Shown: positions 53,341 through 61,158 of the stretch, in pieces | Layout: the number at the start of each line of letters is the position of its first letter | Position numbering within the stretch: position 1 is the first letter of the stretch | Source of the DNA: Rariloculus sp965263005 | GTDB lineage: Bacteria > Pseudomonadota > Gammaproteobacteria > Steroidobacterales > Rariloculaceae | Assembly (NCBI RefSeq): GCF_965263005.1 | Contig: NZ_OZ253579.1 | Span: 1,922,001-1,986,000, forward strand | DNA length: 64,000 bases | Direction of reading: 5' to 3' | Program-made: the position numbers and the translations under genes | Notes under the pieces: generated by a model | What the model was told of the DNA's origin: nothing | The model's database searches: none | What the model saw: only the letters and a program-made list of their open reading frames with translations

Positions 53341-56031
53341 ATGCGAAGTCACTGTATTAGAACTGCCACGATCGGAATCGTCGCCGCCGGCACGGCGGCG
53401 CTGCTATTGCCACTGTCGGGTGCCCACGCTCAGGGGGGCGCCGCCGGGGCACTCGAGGAAGTGATCGTCACGGCCCGGCGTCGCGAGGAGAGCTTGCAGG
53501 TCGTGCCGCTTGCGATCACCGCATTCACGGGCGATCAGCTCGAAGCCGCAGGGGTCGAGATGATTGGCAACATGAACGCCATGGCGCCGAACCTGTCCGT
53601 GCAGGGTGGTGGCGGCCGCGGAGTCGAATCCTCGGCGAGCTTCCGGGTACGCGGAATGCCTGGCGTCGCGGTCTACGTCGACGGCATCGACCAGACCGAG
53701 AGCGTGGGGCTATTCACGATGGGGGTACTTGAAGTCGACCGCATCGAAGTATTACGTGGACCGCAAGGCACGCTGTTTGGCAACTCATCGCTGGGCGGCG
53801 CGATCCAATATGTCACACGCCAGCCCGCCGACGAGTTCGGCGGCCGAGTCCAGGTTCGGGCTGGCAGTTTCGATCGCCGGGACTTCCAGGCGGCCATCGA
53901 TCTGCCGATCACGGAAAACTTCAGGAGCAAGGTCACGGTCGCCGATCAGAACCGCGAAGGCTTCATGGAGAGTCTCGGCGGCGGACGCAGGTACGGCGAC
54001 ATCAACGATCAGCTGATTCGCGCGGATTTCGTGTGGGAGCCGAGCGATAACCTGAGTCTGCGCTATGCCTTCGACAGCAGCGTGCAGGATCGTGCAGGCG
54101 GCGCGCGCGCTGTCTGGGAGATCGGTCCAAGCACGGCTTTCGTGGTCGGCGGAGTGACAGTCAATGCAAACGCTCAGGCGCAAGCCATGGAGAACGCTTA
54201 CGGCATCGTTTTCGACGATCTCAACGTCGCCTCGGGTCATCCGGGCGGCGTCGTCGGCGAGTATCAAACACGCGTCGCTCACGAGACCAACGGCTTCTTC
54301 ATCGAGCAGGAGCGTCAGACCTTCGATCTGACCTACGACATTAACGACAACCTGACGTTTCGCACGCTCGTCGGCGAGCGGCTGACCAAGAGGCGCCTCA
54401 TGGTCGATTTCGACTCGGACTCGCGCGTGGACTTCTCTAACCGTCAGGACAACGACTGGGTCGAGGAGCAGTCGACGGAGTTCCAGTTGATCGGCAGCTT
54501 CGGCGCTGACGATCAGTTTAGCTGGGTCGTCGGCGCCTACTTATGGGAAAACGAGGACAGGAGCCGTTCGCCGACGTTCTCGAACCCGACGTTGACCTGC
54601 GATTTCTGGCGCTCCACCCAGACCCCGAGCTATCGTGGAGTGACGGACGGCGACCGCGTCAATTGCTTCAACGACCGCATGCGGGCACTCGGCGTTGAGG
54701 ATCAGTTTGTCGCCGATGTGAGCATGAGCGCGGCCGAAATCAGCGCCATGTGGGGCCAGGTTCGCCAGCTCAATCCAAACCATCAGGGCGTCACGGCGAC
54801 GACGATCTCGGGCTCCAATGCAAACACCGACTCGCTCAACATTACCGGGCACGAATCCGACGCGATTTTCGCTGACCTGAGCTGGGACATAACGGACCAA
54901 TTCACGCTCGCGCTCGGTGTAAGGAAGCAGGAAGACTCGAATCTCGGGCAGCAGCGGGTACGTGGTGTCGACATCGCAGAACCGTTTCCCTGGAACAACC
55001 CCGAGTACACTCTGGGCAACCCGCACGGTTATACGCGCATCTCAAGCACAAGGCGGGCGTCAAGCTTCGAGGATACGACGAAACGCATGTCGCTGCAGTA
55101 CCAGTGGACCGATGACCTCATGACCTACATCACGCTGGCTGACGGCTATGCGCCGGGGGGACGCTCGGCAGCGCCGACGGTTGTGCTCAACGTCGACTCG
55201 AACAATGTGGCAACGAGCGGCTACCTTCGCGACGTGCACAATGCCGGGCTGTCCGACCTGCCGGCCGAGCTGCTTCGGGACAAGCAGACCGTCGACAGCG
55301 TCGAGCTCGGCATGAAGGCTGACTGGCTGGACGGGCGGCTGCGTACCAATGTTACTTATTTCACGACGGATTGGCGCAACATGCCGGGTGCGACCTATGT
55401 CGCGACCATATACTGGGATACGGACGCGGACGGCTTTGCCAATGTTGACGGATTGATCCCGTGCGCTGCGCGTTGCACGGCGGACGGCCAGCACGAGATC
55501 CTCTGGTTCCCGAACCTGCTGCGCACGGCTGTGACCAAGTCCGAGGCCTCGGGCGCGGAGTTCGAGCTGACGTACTTCGCCGGCGACAACTTTCAGATGG
55601 GTGCCAACATCGGGCTGCTCGATACCGAGTTTGTCGATCTCGGTGACGCGGCGCTGGGTACCGTGCCGGCTTACTCCGAAGGCGACAAGTTCGCGGGCGC
55701 TCCGGACATGACGACAAATGTCTGGGGGCAGTACGACTGGCCACTCGCTAACGGCGGATCGATCACCGCGCGTCTCGACTACACCTGGACCGACGACTAC
55801 ACGACGTTCGCAGGCGGCCCGCTGCAGCGCACGCAGGAGGCGTTCGGGCTTGTGAACGCGCGCCTGATCTACGACACGGGCGATGACTGGTCACTCGTGC
55901 TCGCGGGGACGAATCTTACGGAGGAGTACTACAGCCCGGCCTTCTTCTACACGGTATCCCAGCAGCTCTGGGACGGCTCGGTAGGACGGCCGCGCGAAGT
56001 GTACCTCGGACTGAACTTCCGCTTCGACTAG
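53341..56031 (+). CDS. TonB-dependent outer-membrane receptor
   Basis: The 896-residue receptor starts at ATG 53341 behind AAAGGAAC. It has a signal peptide (TATIGIVAAGTAALLLPLSG to AHAQ), TonB box EEVIVTARRREESLQ, plug motifs FRVRGMPGVAVYVDGIDQ and VEVLRGPQGTLFGNSSLGGA (as DRIEVLRGPQGT), and ends LGLNFRFD. It belongs to the VTARRR subfamily, different from the two receptors upstream. It is divergent from a PQQ dehydrogenase and precedes a reductive-dehalogenase-like gene. A role in import of an aromatic or terpenoid substrate for the oxidation genes is plausible but inferred. Confidence 0.92.
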   Translation: MRSHCIRTATIGIVAAGTAALLLPLSGAHAQGGAAGALEEVIVTARRREESLQVVPLAITAFTGDQLEAAGVEMIGNMNAMAPNLSVQGGGGRGVESSASFRVRGMPGVAVYVDGIDQTESVGLFTMGVLEVDRIEVLRGPQGTLFGNSSLGGAIQYVTRQPADEFGGRVQVRAGSFDRRDFQAAIDLPITENFRSKVTVADQNREGFMESLGGGRRYGDINDQLIRADFVWEPSDNLSLRYAFDSSVQDRAGGARAVWEIGPSTAFVVGGVTVNANAQAQAMENAYGIVFDDLNVASGHPGGVVGEYQTRVAHETNGFFIEQERQTFDLTYDINDNLTFRTLVGERLTKRRLMVDFDSDSRVDFSNRQDNDWVEEQSTEFQLIGSFGADDQFSWVVGAYLWENEDRSRSPTFSNPTLTCDFWRSTQTPSYRGVTDGDRVNCFNDRMRALGVEDQFVADVSMSAAEISAMWGQVRQLNPNHQGVTATTISGSNANTDSLNITGHESDAIFADLSWDITDQFTLALGVRKQEDSNLGQQRVRGVDIAEPFPWNNPEYTLGNPHGYTRISSTRRASSFEDTTKRMSLQYQWTDDLMTYITLADGYAPGGRSAAPTVVLNVDSNNVATSGYLRDVHNAGLSDLPAELLRDKQTVDSVELGMKADWLDGRLRTNVTYFTTDWRNMPGATYVATIYWDTDADGFANVDGLIPCAARCTADGQHEILWFPNLLRTAVTKSEASGAEFELTYFAGDNFQMGANIGLLDTEFVDLGDAALGTVPAYSEGDKFAGAPDMTTNVWGQYDWPLANGGSITARLDYTWTDDYTTFAGGPLQRTQEAFGLVNARLIYDTGDDWSLVLAGTNLTEEYYSPAFFYTVSQQLWDGSVGRPREVYLGLNFRFD

Positions 56032-56106
56032 GTGCGACTACGGGCTGCCAGTCGCTACACAACGGGTTGGCAGGTCTCCGACGTGCCTGCGCTGACCTGA
56101 CCTCAT

Positions 56107-56139
56107 GCCACCGGCCGCTGCTTGTCAGCGGCCGGTGGC
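56107..56139 (+). terminator. 14-bp hairpin after the TonB receptor gene
   Basis: GCCACCGGCCGCTG (56107-56120), loop CTTGT, CAGCGGCCGGTGGC (56126-56139) is a perfect 14-bp stem 75 bp after the receptor stop. There is no T-run, so it is terminator-like but unproven. Confidence 0.55.
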
Positions 56140-56383
56140 GCACATTCGGGTAGCGGTTTCAGGCGTTGCAGCCGTCCCGGCCTGCGTTGCCTGTAGTCCG
56201 CGGCGCAGTCGCGGCCAGCAGGTCCGTGTGGCTGGTCAGGGCGAACATGGTTTCGCCCATTTGGCGCGGCTCGATCGGTGCCACGGCAGTCTGACGGCGC
56301 AGGGCCTCACGAATTGTCCGTCATGGCGCCCAACGCGGCGACGCTTGCGAGGCGCGAAGCGTCTGGGGTACAACGATCAGCAC
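56140..56383. other. Intergenic region between receptor and small ORF
   Basis: With the stretch before the hairpin, about 350 bp separate the receptor from the next gene. Apart from the hairpin I see no promoter, repeat or gene with convincing texture. Confidence 0.35.
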
Positions 56384-56596
56384 ATGCGGCAAGAACGCAC
56401 ATTCGAGGAGCGGTTCCACGAGTTGCGTCCCGGGTTCCATTGGCGGCTCTGGCGGGACGTGCGTTGTGCCTTGTTCATTGCACGCCTGATCCTCCGCAAC
56501 ATGACGGCCGGCCGGCGCGTCCGCAGGAAGTACCTCGCTTGCAAGAGGAACGGCGAATACTTCTGGCTCGACGAAGCGCCCCGGAAAACGCGGTGA
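56384..56596 (+). CDS. Small basic hypothetical protein
   Basis: The 70-residue frame MRQERTFEERFHELRPGFHW onward is rich in Arg and aromatic residues and ends with LACKRNGEYFWLDEAPRKTR. Natural-looking protein texture begins at ATG 56384; the open frame to 56105 upstream is not protein-like. It lies 10 bp before a reductive-dehalogenase-like gene and is probably cotranscribed. No family is recognised, and chance is possible. Confidence 0.4.
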   Translation: MRQERTFEERFHELRPGFHWRLWRDVRCALFIARLILRNMTAGRRVRRKYLACKRNGEYFWLDEAPRKTR

Positions 56597-56606
56597 GCAT
56601 GCGTCG

Positions 56607-57626
56607 ATGAGAGTAACGGACGCGCCGCCGCCGGTTCCTGTTTTTCGCTATCACACCTCGCCCCGATCCGGCAACGTGACCAACGGTGTCGGCGAGACCG
56701 AGGTGCGCCGCCCCTCGAGGGTGTTTCACTGGACTTTCGGCAAGCTGCCGCACGACTGGATCGAACTCGATCTGCATTTCAACTTCATCGCCGGCATGGG
56801 CGGCCCGATGTTCGGTTGGGGCAAGCCGCTACTTCGCCTGATGAACCTCTGGCAGCTCAGGCGCGCGAACGGCCCGGTCGCCCGGCGTCGCCGCGAGGTG
56901 GCCGATCCCGCCGCGATGGCCGCCGAGATCAAGGATCTCACGCGGGAGATCGGCGGCGACTGTATCGTCGGTATCACGCGTGTTCATGATTACGCGATCG
57001 TCGAGGGCGAGAAAATCGATCACGAGTTCGCGATTTGCATTGGCGCACCGATGAATAGAGAACTCATGGTTCACGCGCCCAAGCCCGTGGCGACAACGGA
57101 AGTGATGCGCGGTTATCGCCGCGTCGCCCGGATTGCGGTGGAGCTGTCGGAGCGCATCCGTGCCATGGGCTGGGCCGCGCAGGCGCATGGCGACCCGAAG
57201 ACCGGCGCGTTCGAGCAGATCCCTCATGCCATCGAGGCCGGGCTCGGTCAGCTCGGCAAGCACGGTTCGCTAATCAGCCGCGAGTACGGTTCGAATTTCC
57301 GCCTTGCCGCCGTCACGACCGATCTGCCGCTCAGCCTCGATGTTCCGATCGACATCGGTGTCGACGACTTGTGCTACTCGTGCCGCCGCTGTGTCATCGA
57401 CTGTCCGCCGGACGCGATCGGCAACGAGAAGGTCATGGTGCGGGGCGAGAACAAGTGGTATGTCGACTTCGACAAGTGCGTGCCGTACTTCGCCGAAAAC
57501 GCCGGTTGTGCAATCTGTATCGAGGTCTGCCCCTGGAGCGAGCCGGGCCGCGGGTTCGCTCTGTCGGAGAAGCTGCTGGCGAAACGCAACCGCGACAGGC
57601 GAGAGCCGGTTCGGCAGCGGATATGA
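56607..57626 (+). CDS. Reductive-dehalogenase-like protein with two [4Fe-4S] clusters
   Basis: The 339-residue protein has LGQLGKHGSLISREYGSNFR, typical of the cobamide-binding part of reductive dehalogenases and QueG. Two ferredoxin motifs follow: C256-x2-C259-x2-C262-x3-C266P and C291-x9-C301-x2-C304-x3-C308PW. No Tat signal is present, unlike respiratory RdhA, so it should be cytosolic, as in catabolic NADPH-linked types or QueG-like enzymes. Its position in a locus with halogen-related genes (a halogenase-like enzyme and haloperoxidase-like protein lie about 25 kb away) makes dehalogenation an interesting possibility. The reaction is not established by sequence. Confidence 0.75.
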   Translation: MRVTDAPPPVPVFRYHTSPRSGNVTNGVGETEVRRPSRVFHWTFGKLPHDWIELDLHFNFIAGMGGPMFGWGKPLLRLMNLWQLRRANGPVARRRREVADPAAMAAEIKDLTREIGGDCIVGITRVHDYAIVEGEKIDHEFAICIGAPMNRELMVHAPKPVATTEVMRGYRRVARIAVELSERIRAMGWAAQAHGDPKTGAFEQIPHAIEAGLGQLGKHGSLISREYGSNFRLAAVTTDLPLSLDVPIDIGVDDLCYSCRRCVIDCPPDAIGNEKVMVRGENKWYVDFDKCVPYFAENAGCAICIEVCPWSEPGRGFALSEKLLAKRNRDRREPVRQRI

Positions 57627-57675
57627 TATCGTTGGCCGCGAACTGAGGCATTCGGACCAATTCCAGGAGTTTGCT

Positions 57676-58053
57676 ATGCGCACACGTATTCTTGTTGGCT
57701 TGTCGGCAGGCGCGCTCGTATTGATGGCGGCGCCGCTATCGGCCCACCACGGATGGGGCGGACAGAGCTCGGAGCAGATGAATCTGTCCGGTACCGTAAC
57801 AACCGCGGTCAGCCTCGCCGGGCCGCATGCGACGATGCAGATCGAGGACGAGAATGGCCAGGTCTGGGACATCACGCTCGCGCCGTCCAGGAGAACCAGC
57901 CGCGCCGGTCTGACTGAAGACGTCATTCCGGTTGGCGCGCAAGTGACGGTCACCGGCAATCGCAACAGCGACATGAACCGCTACGAGATGAAGACCGTCC
58001 GCGTGACGCACGACGGTACAAATTACGACGTCTACCCGAATCGCATCAGCTAG
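57676..58053 (+). CDS. DUF6152 family exported protein
   Basis: The 125-residue product has a signal peptide (MRTRILVGLSAGALVLMAAP) and a mature N-terminus SAHHGWGG, followed by a small OB-like beta domain (MNLSGTVTTAVSLAGPHATM, then VPVGAQVTVTGNR). This matches DUF6152, a family of periplasmic proteins with a conserved HH near the cleavage site, possibly metal-binding. ATG 57676 follows AGGAG. It is followed after 6 bp by a membrane protein of the DUF6644 type, a frequent neighbour. Confidence 0.78.
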   Translation: MRTRILVGLSAGALVLMAAPLSAHHGWGGQSSEQMNLSGTVTTAVSLAGPHATMQIEDENGQVWDITLAPSRRTSRAGLTEDVIPVGAQVTVTGNRNSDMNRYEMKTVRVTHDGTNYDVYPNRIS

Positions 58054-58059
58054 AACAGC

Positions 58060-58545
58060 TTGTACGAGTTCCTGACGTGGCTTGAGGGCTCGGCCCTCGG
58101 CGAAGCCATGCGAGGTATGGGGGTCTGGAGCTACGGCGTCTTCAACCTCGCGCATATCCTGGGAATCTCGACGCTGTTCGGGTCGGTTCTCCTGATCGAC
58201 CTGCGTTTGCTGGGGCTGTGGCCCGGTGTGGCGATTCGCGTGCTCGCCGGGCCCGCCGTCCTGCTCGCGGCCATCGGTTTCTCGCTCGCGGCGTTGAGCG
58301 GAATCTGCATGATCTCAACCAACGCGACCGAGTATGACGGCAACCCGTTTATCCTGATCAAGTTTCCCGCGATTGCGCTCGGCCTGCTCAACGTGGCCGT
58401 GTTGAATGTCCTGCCGGCCTGGAAAGCGGCCAAGACGCGCGAACCGTCGCAGCGCCAGCGGCGCCAGCTCGCCATCGGCGGCGGAACCTCGCTCGCGTGT
58501 TGGCTCACGGCCGTCGGCGCCGGCCGCATGATCGGGTACTGGTGA
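58060..58545 (+). CDS. DUF6644-type membrane protein
   Basis: The 161-residue protein has four predicted membrane helices (GVWSYGVFNLAHILGISTLF, GPAVLLAAIGFSLAALSGIC, FPAIALGLLNVAVLNVLPAW and LAIGGGTSLACWLTAVGAGR). It starts with SLYEFLTWLE-like sequence, a pattern of DUF6644 proteins found beside DUF6152. The start is TTG 58060 only 6 bp after the preceding stop, so coupling is likely. The histidine in helix one (NLAHILG) could bind haem. Function unknown. Confidence 0.7.
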   Translation: MYEFLTWLEGSALGEAMRGMGVWSYGVFNLAHILGISTLFGSVLLIDLRLLGLWPGVAIRVLAGPAVLLAAIGFSLAALSGICMISTNATEYDGNPFILIKFPAIALGLLNVAVLNVLPAWKAAKTREPSQRQRRQLAIGGGTSLACWLTAVGAGRMIGYW

Positions 58546-58555
58546 CGTTCGGGCT

Positions 58556-58721
58556 CTAGCAGCCCGTGGCACAAGTCCCGCTGCATTCGACCGACGATGC
58601 ATCCCGGCTGACTGCGTTGCTCGTCGGTCGAATATTCCCGATATTCTCCCTCCTCGCGCCTTGCCAGCCGGGCGCCTCGCCGATCTCGGTGCGACGCGGG
58701 ACTTTTGCCACGGGCTGCTAG
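58556..58721. mobile_element. Palindromic MITE-like element, copy 2
   Basis: This 166-bp element has 26-bp terminal inverted repeats with one mismatch, beginning CTAGCAGCCCGTGGCACAAG and ending as the reverse complement of CTAGCAGCCCGTGGCAAAAG. An inner inverted repeat (ATTCGACCGACGATGCA / TGCTCGTCGGTCGAAT) makes almost the whole element able to form a cruciform. It has no gene. The right terminus contains the stop codon of the convergent methyltransferase. A diverged copy lies at 46625. Confidence 0.8.
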
Positions 58722-59443
58722 CCATCTGCCTTTTGGGCGACGAGTGAAAGGCGGGCAGAACCCAGGCCGAACGGCTCGTCCGTGCCCGTCACAAGACCTC
58801 GAAAACTGCAGAATCCTGCGGTCGCAAGCAACGCATGCAACTCCCGGTAGCTGTATACCCGGAGGGATGAATGTGCGGTTTCGACTCTCCCATCCATCGG
58901 CTCCCATGTACACTCCTGGAGCATGCGTACGGCCCGGGCCTGGTCCGCCCAGGCCCAGTGTCGTTGCCGGAACACCGGGAACAGGGATTCCGTTACGAGG
59001 GTGTCGATCAGAAGGCGCCCACCCGGCTTCAACGCAGCCGCAATTCGTGAGGCCACATCCAGGTTTTTCTCGTCACTGAAGTAGCCAAAGCTCGTCCAGT
59101 AACTGAAAGCTGCATCGTAGGATTCGTGCGCTTCCAATTGCCGCATGTCCAACTCCACAAATCGCGGCTGAACGCCAGCGTCGAAGGCTGATCGTGCAGC
59201 TATGTCAAGAGCCGATCTGTTGAAGTCAATCCCGGTGGCGTCGTATCCGCGCCTGGCGAGCTCAATGCTGTGTTGTCCGATGCCACAGGCAACATCCAGT
59301 ACCTGGTCCATCCGCCCCAAGGCCAGGGCCGAGACGAGAAAATCCACTTCCTTCCCCGTTTGCTCGACCGGGTATCCCTGCGCCTGAATTTCTCCCCAGG
59401 CCCTGGTAAAGAACTCTTGCCACCATTCCGTATTCTCGTTCAT
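58718..59443 (-). CDS. Class I SAM-dependent methyltransferase
   Basis: The 241-residue protein has motif I VLDVACGIGQHS (48-59), GIDFNRSALDIAA, and the post-motif LDMRQLEAHESYDAAFSYW; it fits small-molecule class I methyltransferases. ATG 59443 begins MNENTEWWQEFF, and the open frame to 59500 is not conserved. The TAG stop (58718-58720) lies inside the terminal repeat of a MITE-like element, so the last codons may have been set by the insertion. No neighbour suggests a substrate. Confidence 0.8.
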   Translation of the reverse strand: MNENTEWWQEFFTRAWGEIQAQGYPVEQTGKEVDFLVSALALGRMDQVLDVACGIGQHSIELARRGYDATGIDFNRSALDIAARSAFDAGVQPRFVELDMRQLEAHESYDAAFSYWTSFGYFSDEKNLDVASRIAAALKPGGRLLIDTLVTESLFPVFRQRHWAWADQARAVRMLQECTWEPMDGRVETAHSSLRVYSYRELHALLATAGFCSFRGLVTGTDEPFGLGSARLSLVAQKADG

Positions 59444-59671
59444 GACGATGTCCGATACGACCCAAAAAAAACCCGGTCGGCGGCTGCCTTCCGGGGTCAT
59501 ACTGTGAAAGGCAGCGTTCTGTGGCTGCCCGGTCGTTAGTGCCTAGACAGCTCCTGTCCCGCGAAGGAACATCCGAATTGGGACAAAAATTTGGCTGCTT
59601 GGCGTGTTCATGGACTGAATGGTAACCGAGAAAAGCTTGAAATCAAGCACTTCGATTTTGACTTGCCTGTC

Positions 59672-59970
59672 TCAATCGCTTTCTTCATGAGCTTCTCGCA
59701 AAGCATTAATCCGAAGAATCGTTGACTGCATCGATCTTTGGCCGTCTGGTCCGAACACAAACGCCGCGTAGTCGTTGTCATCGTACCGAGCAAGTAATCC
59801 CGGTTCTCCCTTGCTCTTTGCGCCTGCTGCAACAGCCGCATCGTGAAGGTCTCTAACTGCGGCTCGAGGCCGGGCTTTCGTTGCTGGACGGATCAGTGGA
59901 CGTGCGTTCGCGCCAACATCATTAGCCCGGACGCAAAATCGCGCCGGATCGACAGGAGGTCCGGCTGAGC
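59672..59970 (-). pseudogene. VOC/glyoxalase-family C-terminal remnant
   Basis: On the minus strand, up to TGA 59672-59674, the translation reads RPRAAVRDLHDAAVAAGAKS, then LLARYDDNDYAAFVFGPDGQ. This matches the second half of VOC-superfamily proteins (RAAVD.FH.AALAAGG..NG.PG...Y...YYAAFV.DPDG). The N-terminal half and start are missing, and the end diverges after PDGQ where IEAV would be expected. It is a truncated, non-functional copy. Confidence 0.5.
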
Positions 59971-59997
59971 TTCGAGGTTCCCGATGAGCACCTGGAT

Positions 59998-61116
59998 TCA
60001 GTGGCAGACGTTATTCGATAGTCCGATGCTTGCGGCGCCGATGCCATTGGCTGCAGCCGCGATCCAGGTGAGTTCCTGGCGCTCCAGATCGACGACCGCC
60101 ACCTGCGGGCTGTCGCGAAACGACACATACGCCGTGCGGCCGTCCGCGGCGCCTTGCGCGGCCAGCGGCGTGTGCGGGAAAGCGCCCGAATCGATCACGG
60201 ATCTCAGCAGGTTGTCGTAGATGTAATAGCGGTTGTTCTGCGTGCTTGCCAGCAGGTTCAGGCGATCGAAGCGGCCAACGGTGACGAGATCGATGCCTTC
60301 GCCGATGATGCGGTCGTCATAGACCTCGAAGCGCGATTGCTCGACGGACATGAACCGGCCCGAGTCCTTGTCCATCATGTAAAGGAACGATCCCTCGGGC
60401 GTCGTGTAGGGTCGCGCCGGCGACGTGCCGACCGCGAAGCTCCGGTAGATGACTCTCGAGAAGGCGTTCAGGCTGTTGACCTCGCCGGTCGCTTCATTGG
60501 CGACGTAAACATAGCGCGCGTCGAGACTGCGGCTTGGCGATGACAGCGGCTGACCGGGCTCGGCGATATCGATCTCGAACGTGCGTTCGACGTTGGTATC
60601 GATCAAACCGATGGTTCCGTCCCTGCTGTTGCTGTAATAGACGTCGACTTCGTTCGGGTCGAACAGCACATCGCGGGTCGGGGGGAAGTCCTCGAGCGTG
60701 AAAAGAATCGTGCCCGCGTAAGCGGAGAACAGCACGAAGCCGCCGTCCACATCGTCGGTGAAACCGATTCTCGATCCCGTCGTATCGAGCACCATGTGCC
60801 GCGGCACAATCGGCAGCTCCACTTCTTTCGCCAGCGCCTTCGAGCGCAGATCGTAGAGGCTCACGAGCCGCCGCTCGATATTCACATGGACCAGCACCGG
60901 CGCGAACGGTGTTGCGACGACATGGTCGGCGACGTGGGCCGTTTCGATCCTGTGGACGACTTTGTTCTCGTACAGATCGACGACGTCGATGATCGGTTCG
61001 ACCGCATCGGCTACGAACATGAGCCTGAGCGGGTTCGAGATGTCCTGCGCGCGCGCCGGTGCGCTGAACGCGAGCGCAGCCGCGAGCGTAACGGCCGTCA
61101 GCAGCGTTTTACTCAT
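59998..61116 (-). CDS. Exported YVTN-type beta-propeller protein
   Basis: The 372-residue product has a signal peptide (MSKTLLTAVTLAAALAFSAP ending ARAQ) and seven similar blades (FVADAVEPIIDVVDLYENKV; VYVANEATGEVNSLNAFSRV; AYVSFRDSPQVAVVDLERQE). The ending NGIGAASIGLSNNVCH is typical of this exported subgroup. Such propellers are periplasmic, bind metals, cofactors or partner proteins, and often sit beside thioredoxin or cytochrome maturation genes. It starts 42 bp after a CcdA/DsbD-like gene on the same strand, so the two are probably one operon. The single Cys close to the C-terminus could be a redox or haem-related site. Confidence 0.75.
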   Translation of the reverse strand: MSKTLLTAVTLAAALAFSAPARAQDISNPLRLMFVADAVEPIIDVVDLYENKVVHRIETAHVADHVVATPFAPVLVHVNIERRLVSLYDLRSKALAKEVELPIVPRHMVLDTTGSRIGFTDDVDGGFVLFSAYAGTILFTLEDFPPTRDVLFDPNEVDVYYSNSRDGTIGLIDTNVERTFEIDIAEPGQPLSSPSRSLDARYVYVANEATGEVNSLNAFSRVIYRSFAVGTSPARPYTTPEGSFLYMMDKDSGRFMSVEQSRFEVYDDRIIGEGIDLVTVGRFDRLNLLASTQNNRYYIYDNLLRSVIDSGAFPHTPLAAQGAADGRTAYVSFRDSPQVAVVDLERQELTWIAAAANGIGAASIGLSNNVCH

Positions 61117-61158
61117 GAGCCGTCCTGTTAGCCTTTGTCCTGACGTCCACGGCCCTGC

